A DNA stretch of 64,000 bases from assembly GCA_963748405.1 (NCBI GenBank), contig CAVVIT010000010.1, forward strand, positions 1-64,000. The letters are read 5' to 3'. Numbering within the stretch: position 1 is the stretch's first letter; each line of letters opens with the position of its first letter. This document shows positions 25,773 to 34,015 of this stretch, one piece after another. The translations under genes were made by a program, and so were the position numbers. The stretch is from Fen-1273 sp963748405 (GTDB lineage Bacteria; Bacteroidota; Ignavibacteria; UBA10030; UBA6906). Below the pieces are notes generated by a model. It was not told where the DNA came from and ran no database searches. It was given only the letters and a program-made list of their open reading frames with translations.

Positions 25773-26358
25773 AGTTCCGCCTCCGGGCGTCCGCGCGTCG
25801 ATCCGGCCCTGGACGATCGGAGATCTCCCCGACGTCCGCCGCATCGGGTGGGAGACGTGGAAAGCGACGTACGGCAGGTTCATCCCCGAGGAGGACCTGC
25901 GGGCGTATCACGACGAGCATTATTCGGCCGGGGCGCTCGAGCGCAACTTCCGGAGGCCCTCCACCCGCGGGTATGTGGCGCTCCTTGACGGAAAGACGGT
26001 CGGCTATATGATCATGTCGTTCGACCGGGAGTCGGGGCGATGCCACGTGGCGTCAATCTACGTGCTCCCGGGCAGCCAGGGACACGGCCTCGGATCGATG
26101 CTCATGAGGGAGGCGTTCAGCGCGGCCCGCCAGTCGGAGTACGACCGCGTCTGGCTCGGCGTCATGTCCGAAAACGCACCGACGCTCGCCTGGTATAAAG
26201 CTCTCGGTTTCGCATTTGTCGAAGAGGCCCCCTTTACGATGGGAAACACCACCGTCAATCACCTGATCGGATACAGGCTGCTCGTTCCGCCGGTTCCGCC
26301 GCCTGGTCCTCCACCTGCTCCCGCTGACGGAAAGAGACCGGCGCATGAATCGACCTGA
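25765..26358 (+). CDS. GNAT-family N-acetyltransferase
   Basis: 197 residues from the ATG that overlaps the amidase stop. The GNAT fold is clear: IRPWTIGDLPDVRRIGW, then VASIYVLPGSQGHGLGSML, whose QGHGLG is the acetyl-CoA pyrophosphate loop, then ENAPTLAWYKALGF. A proline-rich tail overlaps the AmpG start by 14 bases. The substrate is unknown. Within this operon an amino sugar or a peptide amine is a reasonable guess, but the family also acetylates ribosomal proteins and polyamines. Confidence 0.83.
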   Translation: MSKVPPPGVRASIRPWTIGDLPDVRRIGWETWKATYGRFIPEEDLRAYHDEHYSAGALERNFRRPSTRGYVALLDGKTVGYMIMSFDRESGRCHVASIYVLPGSQGHGLGSMLMREAFSAARQSEYDRVWLGVMSENAPTLAWYKALGFAFVEEAPFTMGNTTVNHLIGYRLLVPPVPPPGPPPAPADGKRPAHEST

Positions 26359-27622
26359 ACGGCGCAATCCCTGGGTCTGGATTCCCTCCCTCTACTTTGC
26401 CGAAGGGCTGCCGTACGTTGTCGCCCTGAACGTTTCGGTGATCATGTACAAGCGGATGGGCATATCGAACACGGATATCGCCCTCTACACGAGCCTGCTC
26501 TACCTTCCGTGGGTGATCAAGCCGCTCTGGGGACCGGTCGTGGACCTTGTCCGCACGAAGCGGCTCTGGATCGTCACGCTTCAGCTCATCCTGGGCATCG
26601 CGCTCGCCGCGGTCGCGCTCACGATCCCCGTGCCGGGGTTCTTCCGCGCCACGCTCGTCCTGTTCTGGCTCATGGCGTTTGCCTCCGCCACGCACGACAT
26701 CGCGGCGGACGGCTTCTACATGCTCGGGCTGAAGGAGCACGAGCAGGCGGCGTTCGTGGGGGTGAGGTCGACGTTCTACAGGATCGCGATGGTCACCGGG
26801 CAGGGGGCTCTCGTGTTCTTTGCGGGGACGGTCGAGACGCGCTCCGGGGGGAATACGGCGCTGGCCTGGTCGATGACCTTCGGCATACTCGCCGCAATGT
26901 TCATCGCCTTCTTTCTCTATCACCGGTTCATGCTTCCGTACCCCGCCGCCGACGTCCAGGTGCGGGGCGGCGGAGGGACACCCCCGCTGGCGGATTTCTT
27001 CAAGGTCTTCCGGGCGTTCTTTACCAAACCCGGGATACTTTCGATCCTGGCATTCCTTCTCCTCTACAGGTTCGCCGAATCGCAGCTCATCAAGCTCGTC
27101 TCCCCGTTCCTTCTCGACCCCCGGACGAAGGGAGGGCTGGGGCTCACCACGAGCGAGGTGGGGATCGTCTACGGGACGGTCGGGATCGCCGCGCTGACGG
27201 CCGGCGGGCTCGTCGGGGGGTTCGTCATTCCGCGCAGGGGACTGAAGTTCTGGCTCTGGCCGATGGTCATCGTGATGCATCTGCCGGACCTGATGTTCGT
27301 CTATCTCTCGCAGGCGCAGCCGGGGAGTTTTCTGCTCATCAACGTGGCCGTGGCCTTCGAGCAGTTCGGGTACGGTTTCGGCTTTACCGCGTACATGCTC
27401 TACATGATCATGGTCTCCGAGGGGGAGCACAAGACCGCGCATTACGCCATCTGCACGGGGATCATGGCTCTCGGGATGATGGTCCCCGGGATGTTCAGCG
27501 GCGCCCTCCAGGAATGGCTCGGTTATCCGAATTTTTACCTCTGGGTGATGCTCTCCACGATCCCCGGATTCGTCGTCACAGCGCTCATCACCATCGATAA
27601 AGACTTCGGCAAGAAAACCTGA
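26345..27622 (+). CDS. ampG: AmpG-like muropeptide permease (MFS)
   Basis: 425 residues with 12 predicted membrane helices. It begins NPWVWIPSLYFAEGLPYVV, a close match to AmpG starts, followed by YLPWVIKPLWGPVVD and FASATHDIAADGFYML, the AmpG motif on helix 4. AmpG imports GlcNAc-anhydroMurNAc peptides across the inner membrane. The start overlaps the GNAT end. It is the only peptidoglycan-fragment importer in the block and thus connects the exported hydrolases with the cytoplasmic kinase, deaminase fusion and racemase. Confidence 0.9.
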   Translation: MNRPERRNPWVWIPSLYFAEGLPYVVALNVSVIMYKRMGISNTDIALYTSLLYLPWVIKPLWGPVVDLVRTKRLWIVTLQLILGIALAAVALTIPVPGFFRATLVLFWLMAFASATHDIAADGFYMLGLKEHEQAAFVGVRSTFYRIAMVTGQGALVFFAGTVETRSGGNTALAWSMTFGILAAMFIAFFLYHRFMLPYPAADVQVRGGGGTPPLADFFKVFRAFFTKPGILSILAFLLLYRFAESQLIKLVSPFLLDPRTKGGLGLTTSEVGIVYGTVGIAALTAGGLVGGFVIPRRGLKFWLWPMVIVMHLPDLMFVYLSQAQPGSFLLINVAVAFEQFGYGFGFTAYMLYMIMVSEGEHKTAHYAICTGIMALGMMVPGMFSGALQEWLGYPNFYLWVMLSTIPGFVVTALITIDKDFGKKT

Positions 27623-27632
27623 GGGAATCCTG

Positions 27633-29126
27633 ATGAAACGTTCTTCGAAGAACCCCGCTGCAGGGGAGAAACCTCTCTTTACCGCGTTCGTTCCCTACGG
27701 CGGAAACGAGGCGACGGAATACACGGTCGCACAGCTTGTCGGATCGCCCATCGTGGGAAAAGTCTACGTTCTCACGCCGGGGGACGCTCCTGTCCCGTTC
27801 AGGGGGGCCGTGCCTCTCCGCGTCAATGCGCTGAAATCCGCCTCGACGATGAAGAAGATTGCGGCGAAGACCGCGACTCCCTGCGCGCTGCTCATTCTGC
27901 ACGACGTCGCGCTCCAGTTCGGGCAGTTCGCCCTGGAGCGGATGGCCTCGGTCGCGGACTCGACGGGGGAGGGGATGGTCTACAGCGATTTCATCGAAGT
28001 GAAGGGTCCCTCGCCGGCTCCCCATCCCCTGATCGACTACCAGGAAGGGAGCGTGCGCGACGATTTTGACTTCGGCTCCGTCGTCGTCCTGGAGGCGTCC
28101 GCGCTGAAAGCGGCGGCCAGGGAGATCGGCAGCTCGCGGCACGCGGGCTTTTATGCGCTCCGGCTGGCCATCGCCAGGAAGAAGGGAGTGTTCAGGATCG
28201 CCGAGACGCTCTACACGAAAACCGAGCTCGACACGCGGAAGGAAGGGGCGAAGCTCTTCGATTACGTCGATCCGAAGAACCGCGTCGTGCAAGTCGAAAT
28301 GGAGAAAGCCGTCACGCAGCACCTGAAGAAGGCCGGTGCCTGGCTGAAGCCCGTCAGGGAAACGGTCGACCTGGACGAGGGAAAGTTTGCCGTCACCGCG
28401 TCGATCATCATCCCCGTGCGCAACCGGGCGAATACGATCGGCGATGCCGTGGCTTCGGCGCTGCACCAGCAGGCGTCGTTCGCGTTCAACGTGATCGTCG
28501 TGGACAACCACTCGACCGACGGAACCTCCGAGATTCTCAAGACATTCGCCGCGCGGGACCGGAGGCTCGTCCACCTCGTCCCGTCGCGGACGGACCTCGG
28601 GATCGGCGGGTGCTGGAACGAGGCCGTGCATCATCCCGCCTGCGGCCGGTTCGCCGCCCAGCTCGACAGCGACGACCTGTACGCCGACGAATCGACGCTC
28701 AACAAGATCGTGGACCGTTTCCGGAAGGACAGGTGCGCGATGGTCGTCGGCACGTACCGGATGACCGATTTCAAGCTCCAGGAGATCCCGCCGGGTGTGA
28801 TCGATCACAGGGAATGGACGCCGGACAACGGCCCCAATAACGCGCTCCGGGTCAACGGGTTCGGCGCCCCCCGGGCGTTCTTCACGCCGGTTCTCCGGCG
28901 GGTGAACATTCCGAACGTCAGCTACGGCGAGGACTACGCGGTGGGGCTGGCGGTGTCGCGCCGGTACCGCATCGGCCGGATCTACGAGCCGATTTATCTC
29001 TGCCGCCGGTGGGAAGGAAACTCCGACGCGGACCCCGGGATCGCGAAAATGAACCTGAACAACTGGTACAAGGACAAAGTCCGGACGATCGAGATCCGGG
29101 CGCGTCGGCTCAGGCGTCCGCTCTGA
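27633..29126 (+). CDS. glycosyltransferase with tandem GT-A folds
   Basis: 497 residues, no membrane segment. The C-terminal half (~250-480) is a family 2 glycosyltransferase: VTASIIIPVRNRANTI, VIVVDNHSTDGT and the metal-binding QLDSDDLY. The N-terminal half resembles a degenerate second GT-A domain: FTAFVPYGG, a GMVYSDFIEV strand and the DFDFGSVVVL element. It starts 10 bases after ampG and precedes the DUF4922 gene by 26 bases. Donor and acceptor cannot be read from the sequence. A link to re-use of recovered amino sugars is inference from position. Confidence 0.78.
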   Translation: MKRSSKNPAAGEKPLFTAFVPYGGNEATEYTVAQLVGSPIVGKVYVLTPGDAPVPFRGAVPLRVNALKSASTMKKIAAKTATPCALLILHDVALQFGQFALERMASVADSTGEGMVYSDFIEVKGPSPAPHPLIDYQEGSVRDDFDFGSVVVLEASALKAAAREIGSSRHAGFYALRLAIARKKGVFRIAETLYTKTELDTRKEGAKLFDYVDPKNRVVQVEMEKAVTQHLKKAGAWLKPVRETVDLDEGKFAVTASIIIPVRNRANTIGDAVASALHQQASFAFNVIVVDNHSTDGTSEILKTFAARDRRLVHLVPSRTDLGIGGCWNEAVHHPACGRFAAQLDSDDLYADESTLNKIVDRFRKDRCAMVVGTYRMTDFKLQEIPPGVIDHREWTPDNGPNNALRVNGFGAPRAFFTPVLRRVNIPNVSYGEDYAVGLAVSRRYRIGRIYEPIYLCRRWEGNSDADPGIAKMNLNNWYKDKVRTIEIRARRLRRPL

Positions 29127-29152
29127 TCACCACAAACCGTTCATCGCGAACC

Positions 29153-30175
29153 ATGGAACCCTCGATCCAGCGCGTGCTGATCTCGGACCGCGAGCTTGAC
29201 CTCCGCGGCGGAAGCGACCTTGCTTCGCGTGCGCACTTTCTCCTGCGGCAGCAGAAGGAGACGTGGCCCCTCCTCCGTGCCGGCTACGAGGGGCTCTCGG
29301 GCGTCCGGACCCGCACGATCGACCTCGATGACGGCTTCGGCGTCCGTCTCCAGTGGAACCCCGCCCGGATCGTCTCCTCCTCGGCAAACGTCGACCCGGA
29401 GGCGATACGCCGCCGGAAATGCTTCCTCTGCCCCGACAATCTCCCCCCCGAACAGCGGGGAATCCTCTTCGGGGGAAGCTACCTGGTTCTCTGCAACCCG
29501 TTCCCGATATTCCAGGAGCATTTCACGATCCCGCACACCTCCCACACCCCCCAGCGGATCGGCACCTCGATCGGGACGATGCTCGACCTGGCGCAGGCGA
29601 TGCACAAACGGTATACCCTCATCTACAACGGTCCCCGGAGCGGCGCCTCGGCGCCGGACCATCTGCATTTTCAGGCGGGGGAGAAGGGGTTCCTTCCCCT
29701 CGAGGCGGACATCGACCGTCTCATCGGGGAGGGGGAGATTCTCGTCGACGAGAAGATGCTCCACGCCGTTGCGGTGGATGCCCAGCTCCGGCGGTACATC
29801 GCCCTGAGGTCCCACGACAGGGAGTCGCTCATCGTCGCGTTCCGGGCCGTGGAATCGTCGTTTGCCGGAGCCGCGGAAGCCGTCGAGGAGCCGATGATGA
29901 ACGTCCTGGCGTGGTTTGATCAGGGGGCGTGGACTGTCCTGGCCTTCCCCCGTGCGAAGCACAGGCCCTCGATGTATTTCGCCCAGGGGGAGGCGAAGAT
30001 CCTGATAAGTCCCGCCGCGGTCGACTGCGGCGGAGTGCTCATCACGCCGCTGGAGAAGGATTTCCAGTGCCTTACCGCGGATCACATCAGGGAGATGTTC
30101 GATGAGATTTTTCTCCCTCCCCCGGCGTTCAAGGAGGTCCGGGCGCGTCTCGCCGGGAATCTCACGCCGCGCTGA
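29153..30175 (+). CDS. DUF4922 protein, GalT-branch HIT-like nucleotidylyltransferase/phosphorylase
   Basis: 340 residues, soluble. Two features point to the GalT branch of the histidine-triad superfamily: a CxxC zinc site (RKCFLCPDNLP, Cys90/Cys93) and the signature His170-Leu-His172-Phe-Gln174 in PDHLHFQAG, i.e. H-x-H-x-Q with hydrophobic spacers as in GalT and GDP-galactose phosphorylase. The first histidine would carry the nucleotidyl group. The family is known to me only as DUF4922 without assigned substrate. Its place between a glycosyltransferase and an amino-acid racemase inside the recycling block suggests a sugar nucleotide of a cell-wall amino sugar, but this is inference. Confidence 0.75.
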   Translation: MEPSIQRVLISDRELDLRGGSDLASRAHFLLRQQKETWPLLRAGYEGLSGVRTRTIDLDDGFGVRLQWNPARIVSSSANVDPEAIRRRKCFLCPDNLPPEQRGILFGGSYLVLCNPFPIFQEHFTIPHTSHTPQRIGTSIGTMLDLAQAMHKRYTLIYNGPRSGASAPDHLHFQAGEKGFLPLEADIDRLIGEGEILVDEKMLHAVAVDAQLRRYIALRSHDRESLIVAFRAVESSFAGAAEAVEEPMMNVLAWFDQGAWTVLAFPRAKHRPSMYFAQGEAKILISPAAVDCGGVLITPLEKDFQCLTADHIREMFDEIFLPPPAFKEVRARLAGNLTPR

Positions 30176-30220
30176 GAAGCGGCCCGACAGGCCGGTCATC
30201 AATCATCCCTCGGGTATCCC

Positions 30221-30913
30221 ATGAAGAAGATCGGACTTGTGGGCGGCATCGGCCCCGAATCGACGCTCGATTACTACAGGAACATCACCGGCGCATTCCG
30301 GGATTCGTACGAAACGACCGGGTTCCCCGAGATCGTCATCGAGAGCATCGACCTGAAGAATTTCAACGCCCTCGTCGAAGCGGGGAAGTGGGAGTCCGTG
30401 ATCCAGCTCGTGTCGTTCAAGTGCGGGCTGCTCAGGCGGTGCGGAGCTGAAATCGGCGCGATGGCCTCCAATACCCCCCACGCCGTCTTTGACGCGATAC
30501 AGGCGAAGACCGACCTCCCCCTCATCAGCATCGTGGCGGTCACGGTCGACTATGCCCGGACGCTCAACGTCCGGTCGCTCTGCCTCCTGGGCACGAAGTT
30601 CACGATGACGTCCGATTACTATCAGGACGAATTCGACAAGTACAATATCCGGCTCACCACCCCTGAGCCGGAGGAGATCGACCGCATCCAGCACATACTC
30701 TTCAAAGAAGTCGAGCTCGGCGTCATCAGGGAAAAGTCGCGCGCCGAGCTTGTCGCGATCATCAACAGGATCAGGAAAACGGCGGGGGTCGAAGGGGTGA
30801 TACTCGGGTGCACCGAGCTTCCGCTTATCCTCTCGCAGAAGGACCTGGCGCTCCACTGCATCAATCCGTCCCGGATTCACGTCGACGCGCTTGTGAAGGA
30901 GAGCATCTCGTGA
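30221..30913 (+). CDS. aspartate/glutamate racemase family protein (Ser83/Cys197 variant)
   Basis: 230 residues, a complete family length. KKIGLVGGIGPESTLDYY is the typical N-terminus and VILGCTELPLIL holds Cys197. The first catalytic position is serine (MASNTPH, Ser83) where cofactor-independent racemases usually have cysteine. E. coli YgeA (L-Asp/Glu-specific racemase) is reported to have Thr83/Cys197 at the same numbering, so a stereoselective enzyme is plausible. In context it could interconvert Glu released from stem peptides. It ends the same-strand block; the following gene is convergent. Confidence 0.85.
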   Translation: MKKIGLVGGIGPESTLDYYRNITGAFRDSYETTGFPEIVIESIDLKNFNALVEAGKWESVIQLVSFKCGLLRRCGAEIGAMASNTPHAVFDAIQAKTDLPLISIVAVTVDYARTLNVRSLCLLGTKFTMTSDYYQDEFDKYNIRLTTPEPEEIDRIQHILFKEVELGVIREKSRAELVAIINRIRKTAGVEGVILGCTELPLILSQKDLALHCINPSRIHVDALVKESIS

Positions 30914-30938
30914 CGACGACCGGGTTCCCCTGACCGGA

Positions 30939-32201
30939 TCACCGGTCGGCGGAAGCCCTGCGCCTGAACGCCAGGTGCACGCCCGTCGCCCCCAGCAGGC
31001 AGAAGACCCCGCCGGCCTGGAGCGCAAACCCCGACGACGTGTGGGAGGCGACGAGTCCCATCCAGAAGCTGCCGATCGGCATTCCCCCGCCGAAGACGAG
31101 CGCCCATATCCCCATCAGCCGCCCCCGGAGGTGATCGGGCGAATGCGTCTGTATGATGCTGTTCCCGATCGAGGCAAACAGGATGATGCCGAACCCGGCG
31201 AAGACGATGAAGAATCCCGCCCCGACGATGCCGTGCATGAAGCCGAAGAGGAATATGAATGCGCCGAATATACCCGCCCCGGCATACATCGATCTGACCT
31301 GAACGAGCCGTTGCCCCTGCGCGGCCACGGTGAATGCGGCCGTACACGCCCCAAGCCCGTTCAGGGCCAGCACCCAGCCGTAGCCCCGCGCGTCCGCGTT
31401 GAGTTGCGTGACGACGAACGCCGAAAGCTGGGATTGGTACGCCCAGCCCCCCACCCCGATGAAGAACAGCAGTGCGACGGCCGTGGCCAGCTCCGGGTTT
31501 GTCCCGAGGTAGCGCAGCCCCTCGAGCGTGTACCTCAAGTCGGCCCGCGCCTTGTTCGGCGCGTAGTGGGATGCCGGGAGCTGAATCCTGTGAATCGCGT
31601 AGAGAACCGCCGAATAGCTTGCGGCGTCCAGCAGAAAGCACCAGGCCGATCCGAACGAGGCCAGGAGGATGCCGGCGAGGGCCGGGCCGATGACCCGGGT
31701 GGAATTCACCATGGCGCTGTTGAGCGCGATGGCATTCACAAGATCCTTCTTGCCGACGAGCTCGACCATGAGCGTCTGCCGCGAGGGCATCTCAAATGTC
31801 GTCGAGAGTCCCCAGAGGAACGAGAAGGTCATGAGATACGCGATGTGCACGGGACCGCGGAAGAGCATGACGGCGAGTGTGAGCGACGAGAGCATCGAAA
31901 ACCAGCTCGTCCAGGTGAATATCCGGATTTTGGGAATGCGGTCGGCAAGCGCACCCGCAAACAGGGCGAAGATGAACATGGGAAGCGTGTTGAGCATGAA
32001 CACGATCCCCAGCAGGAGCTCGGAATGGGTGAACTGGAATGAAACCCACCCGAGCGCGGCGGTGCGGATCCACGTGCCGATCAGCGAAACGGTCTGCCCG
32101 GAGTAGAAATACCGGTAGTTGGGATTGCGGAGTGCGGAGAAGATTCTCTTCCAGCCTTCGGGCCGGGCCGGGTCTGCGCTTGAAGCGGGAACAGGGATCA
32201 C
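30939..32201 (-). CDS. MFS exporter (MFS_3, enterobactin-exporter-like)
   Basis: 420 residues from a GTG. Twelve hydrophobic segments; NYRYFYSGQTVSLIGTWI and the ALADRIPKIRI loop are typical of the MFS_3/EntS-like exporters, as is the PSRQTLMVELVGKKDLVNAIALNS stretch around helix 5. Substrate unknown. It converges on the racemase gene with 25 bases between, where a small gaccgg/ccggtc hairpin covers its stop codon. The next gene on the same strand lies only 13 bases upstream, so it may be transcribed with it. Confidence 0.83.
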   Translation of the reverse strand: MIPVPASSADPARPEGWKRIFSALRNPNYRYFYSGQTVSLIGTWIRTAALGWVSFQFTHSELLLGIVFMLNTLPMFIFALFAGALADRIPKIRIFTWTSWFSMLSSLTLAVMLFRGPVHIAYLMTFSFLWGLSTTFEMPSRQTLMVELVGKKDLVNAIALNSAMVNSTRVIGPALAGILLASFGSAWCFLLDAASYSAVLYAIHRIQLPASHYAPNKARADLRYTLEGLRYLGTNPELATAVALLFFIGVGGWAYQSQLSAFVVTQLNADARGYGWVLALNGLGACTAAFTVAAQGQRLVQVRSMYAGAGIFGAFIFLFGFMHGIVGAGFFIVFAGFGIILFASIGNSIIQTHSPDHLRGRLMGIWALVFGGGMPIGSFWMGLVASHTSSGFALQAGGVFCLLGATGVHLAFRRRASADR

Positions 32202-32214
32202 TCGGAGGTGTTTC

Positions 32215-33009
32215 CTATCGAAGAATGATGAGGCGTTTTGTCCCGGCGTAGCTTCCCGCCACCAGCCTGTAGAAGTAGACGCCTGTTGCGAGCTTCGCGC
32301 CGTCGAGTCTCACCAGGTGATACCCTGCGTCCTCTTCGCCGTCCACCAGTGTGGCGACCTTCCGGCCTGTCAGGTCGAACAGCGTCAACGTGACGTGTGA
32401 CTTCCGGGGGATGCCGTACCGGATCGTCGTCGAGGGGTTGAACGGGTTGGGGAAATTCTGGTCAACCTGCACGCTCTGGGGCACTCCCCCCGGAATGGCA
32501 TCGAGCGACGTCACGACCGTGGTAAAATCGATGCCGACCCCCCATTCCTCAAGTATCCCCATCCTGTCCACTGAATGATTCGTAATCCTGAGAATCCACA
32601 GTCCCGTGGCGTCAGTCCCGGTGAACTGTGCGAGCGACCTTGCCGGCTGAAACGTTCCCGTGAACGGAGGCGCACCCTGTGACACCGGCACGGCCGCCGT
32701 GTCGTCAAACATCGTGTGCGTGAAATCTGCGCCGCTGAATCCGAGCCCGTGAACAAGCGAGTCGTTCACCCCGGCGTGGATAAGGGAGATGTCCAGCGCC
32801 TCGTCCTGGGGGAAGTCGATGCTGTCGATCCTGACCGAGACGCTTTGAACGATTCTCCTGAGCCCCGGATCAGGGGGGAAGAACCCGAGCGTATCGGACG
32901 TGGTCTTTCCCGGGGAGATCACCCGTTGAAGTCCGGTTCTGAGCAATTGCGCGGCTGCGGAAGCTTCCGCGACGAACAGCCCGATGAGTAAGAACATGAC
33001 AACACGCAT
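32215..33009 (-). CDS. P-domain (proprotein convertase-like) secreted protein with T9SS sorting domain
   Basis: 264 residues from the ATG preceded by ggagag; signal peptide MRVVMFLLIGLFVAEASA. Residues ~25-165 match the P/Homo-B domain: LDISLIHAGVND, FTGTFQPARSLAQFTG and TGLWILRITNHSVDRMG. A sorting domain follows (DQNFPNPFNPSTTIRYG ... KRLIILR). P-domains usually accompany proteases; here the domain stands alone without a peptidase, so binding or stabilising another surface protein is more likely than catalysis. Confidence 0.8.
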   Translation of the reverse strand: MRVVMFLLIGLFVAEASAAAQLLRTGLQRVISPGKTTSDTLGFFPPDPGLRRIVQSVSVRIDSIDFPQDEALDISLIHAGVNDSLVHGLGFSGADFTHTMFDDTAAVPVSQGAPPFTGTFQPARSLAQFTGTDATGLWILRITNHSVDRMGILEEWGVGIDFTTVVTSLDAIPGGVPQSVQVDQNFPNPFNPSTTIRYGIPRKSHVTLTLFDLTGRKVATLVDGEEDAGYHLVRLDGAKLATGVYFYRLVAGSYAGTKRLIILR

Positions 33010-33192
33010 ACACGCTCTCCCTGCAATCACTCCTGCGGCGGCGCCGGACCGTCCTGTCCCTCCCCTGACCCGGTTTGTCCCTCTGCGTTTGGAAGTGTGC
33101 CTCTCATATTCTACACTTCCGGGGCCACATAATCAAAGGACCCGAGGGTCCATGACTCTGCCCCCCGCCGACGGGGCGACGACCCGGACGTT

Positions 33193-33245
33193 TTGCAATT
33201 TGGCCCGAAAGTATGTATAATCATATATATGAGTATATGTATAAT
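33193..33245 (+). promoter_or_regulatory. promoter and operator-like repeats of the toxin-antitoxin pair
   Basis: ttgcaa (33193-33198), 17 bases, then tataat (33216-33221) gives a near-ideal sigma70-type promoter. The 10-mer tatgtataat is repeated exactly 24 bases later (33236-33245) with a catatatatg palindrome between the copies. This AT-rich patch is conspicuous in GC-rich surroundings and is a plausible autoregulatory site for the ribbon-helix-helix antitoxin encoded 35 bases downstream. Confidence 0.65.
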
Positions 33246-33279
33246 TCGCACTTGAATCGACCGGTTTCCTGGAGGACGA

Positions 33280-33534
33280 TTGGAAAAATCACATGCCCCG
33301 GGTAGTAAACAGAGAGTGAACTTTCTGTTTCCCAACGACCTCCTTCGGGAAGCGAGACGTGCCGCCGGAGAACTCGATTGTACGCTCACCGATTTCATCC
33401 GGGCAGCAGTGTCCAGCTTCCTGAGGGATCACGACAAGGCGAAAATGGTGAAGGAACTTGAAGAGGGCTACAGGGCCAACTATGAGTACTACGCACGCTT
33501 GAACAGGGAATGGGAACTTGCAGATTCCGAGTAA
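33280..33534 (+). CDS. ribbon-helix-helix antitoxin (MazE/PemI-like)
   Basis: 84 residues from a TTG start with GGAGG 4 bases upstream. QRVNFLFPNDLLREARRAAG followed by DCTLTDFIRAAVSSFL is a ribbon-helix-helix DNA-binding fold; the charged tail (~45-84) would wrap the toxin. The stop overlaps the next start by 17 bases, the normal antitoxin-first layout. It should neutralise the MazF-like toxin and repress the AT-rich promoter upstream. Confidence 0.82.
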   Translation: MEKSHAPGSKQRVNFLFPNDLLREARRAAGELDCTLTDFIRAAVSSFLRDHDKAKMVKELEEGYRANYEYYARLNREWELADSE

Positions 33535-33901
33535 CCCATCGGGCCTCGTCGAGCCTCTTCTCAGGGGCGATGTCTATGAGATAAGCCTCGACCCGACTGT
33601 CGGCGGCGGGATCAGGAAAAGCCGTCCCGCGCTCGTCATACAGAACAACACGGGGAACAAGTTCAGCCCCGTAACAATTGTTGTTCCGATATCCTCCACA
33701 AAGGAAATCACGCGCCCGCTCCCGATCATGGTCTTTCTTCGCGACGGAGAAGGAGGGCTGAAGGGGGATGGGTACGTCGACTGCGGTCAGATCCGGACCG
33801 TCGACAAACACCTGAGGCTTGTGCATAAATGGGGGCGCCTGTCTTCGAAGCGAATGGCGGAAATTGACAGGGTCCTCCGCATATCTCTCGACCTCGGTTG
33901 A
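33518..33901 (+). CDS. mazF: MazF/PemK-family endoribonuclease toxin
   Basis: 127 residues from a TTG inside the antitoxin end. The SH3-like MazF fold is recognisable: LLRGDVYEISLDPTVGGGIRKSRPALVIQNN, whose arginine and proline are conserved, then VVPISSTKE, the VDCGQIRTVDK strand and a C-terminal helix IDRVLRISLDL. MazF enzymes cut mRNA at short sites when the antitoxin is degraded. The length is complete and no frame damage is seen, so the pair is probably functional. A 9-bp GC-rich hairpin lies 45 bases after the stop. Confidence 0.88.
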   Translation: MQIPSNPSGLVEPLLRGDVYEISLDPTVGGGIRKSRPALVIQNNTGNKFSPVTIVVPISSTKEITRPLPIMVFLRDGEGGLKGDGYVDCGQIRTVDKHLRLVHKWGRLSSKRMAEIDRVLRISLDLG

Positions 33902-33945
33902 CTCTCTCCTGAATTAGCGGTTCATTTTACAGCAGCTCTTTGACG

Positions 33946-33976
33946 CCCCCCTTGCCCCGGTACACATCAAGGGGGG
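33946..33976 (+). terminator. possible terminator hairpin after the toxin gene
   Basis: The 9-base arms ccccccttg and caagggggg enclose 13 bases and are followed by a T-containing but not continuous T tract (tgttctgttt). It lies 45 bases after the toxin stop and 40 before the next gene. The weak T run lowers confidence. Confidence 0.45.
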
Positions 33977-34015
33977 TGTTCTGTTTCCATCCCATCGACA
34001 AATCCCGAAATCGCA

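Noticed and set aside
30932..30947. Hairpin gaccgg-atca-ccggtc between convergent genes as terminator
   Set aside because: Only 6 bp, no T tract, and it overlaps the MFS stop codon; insufficient to call.
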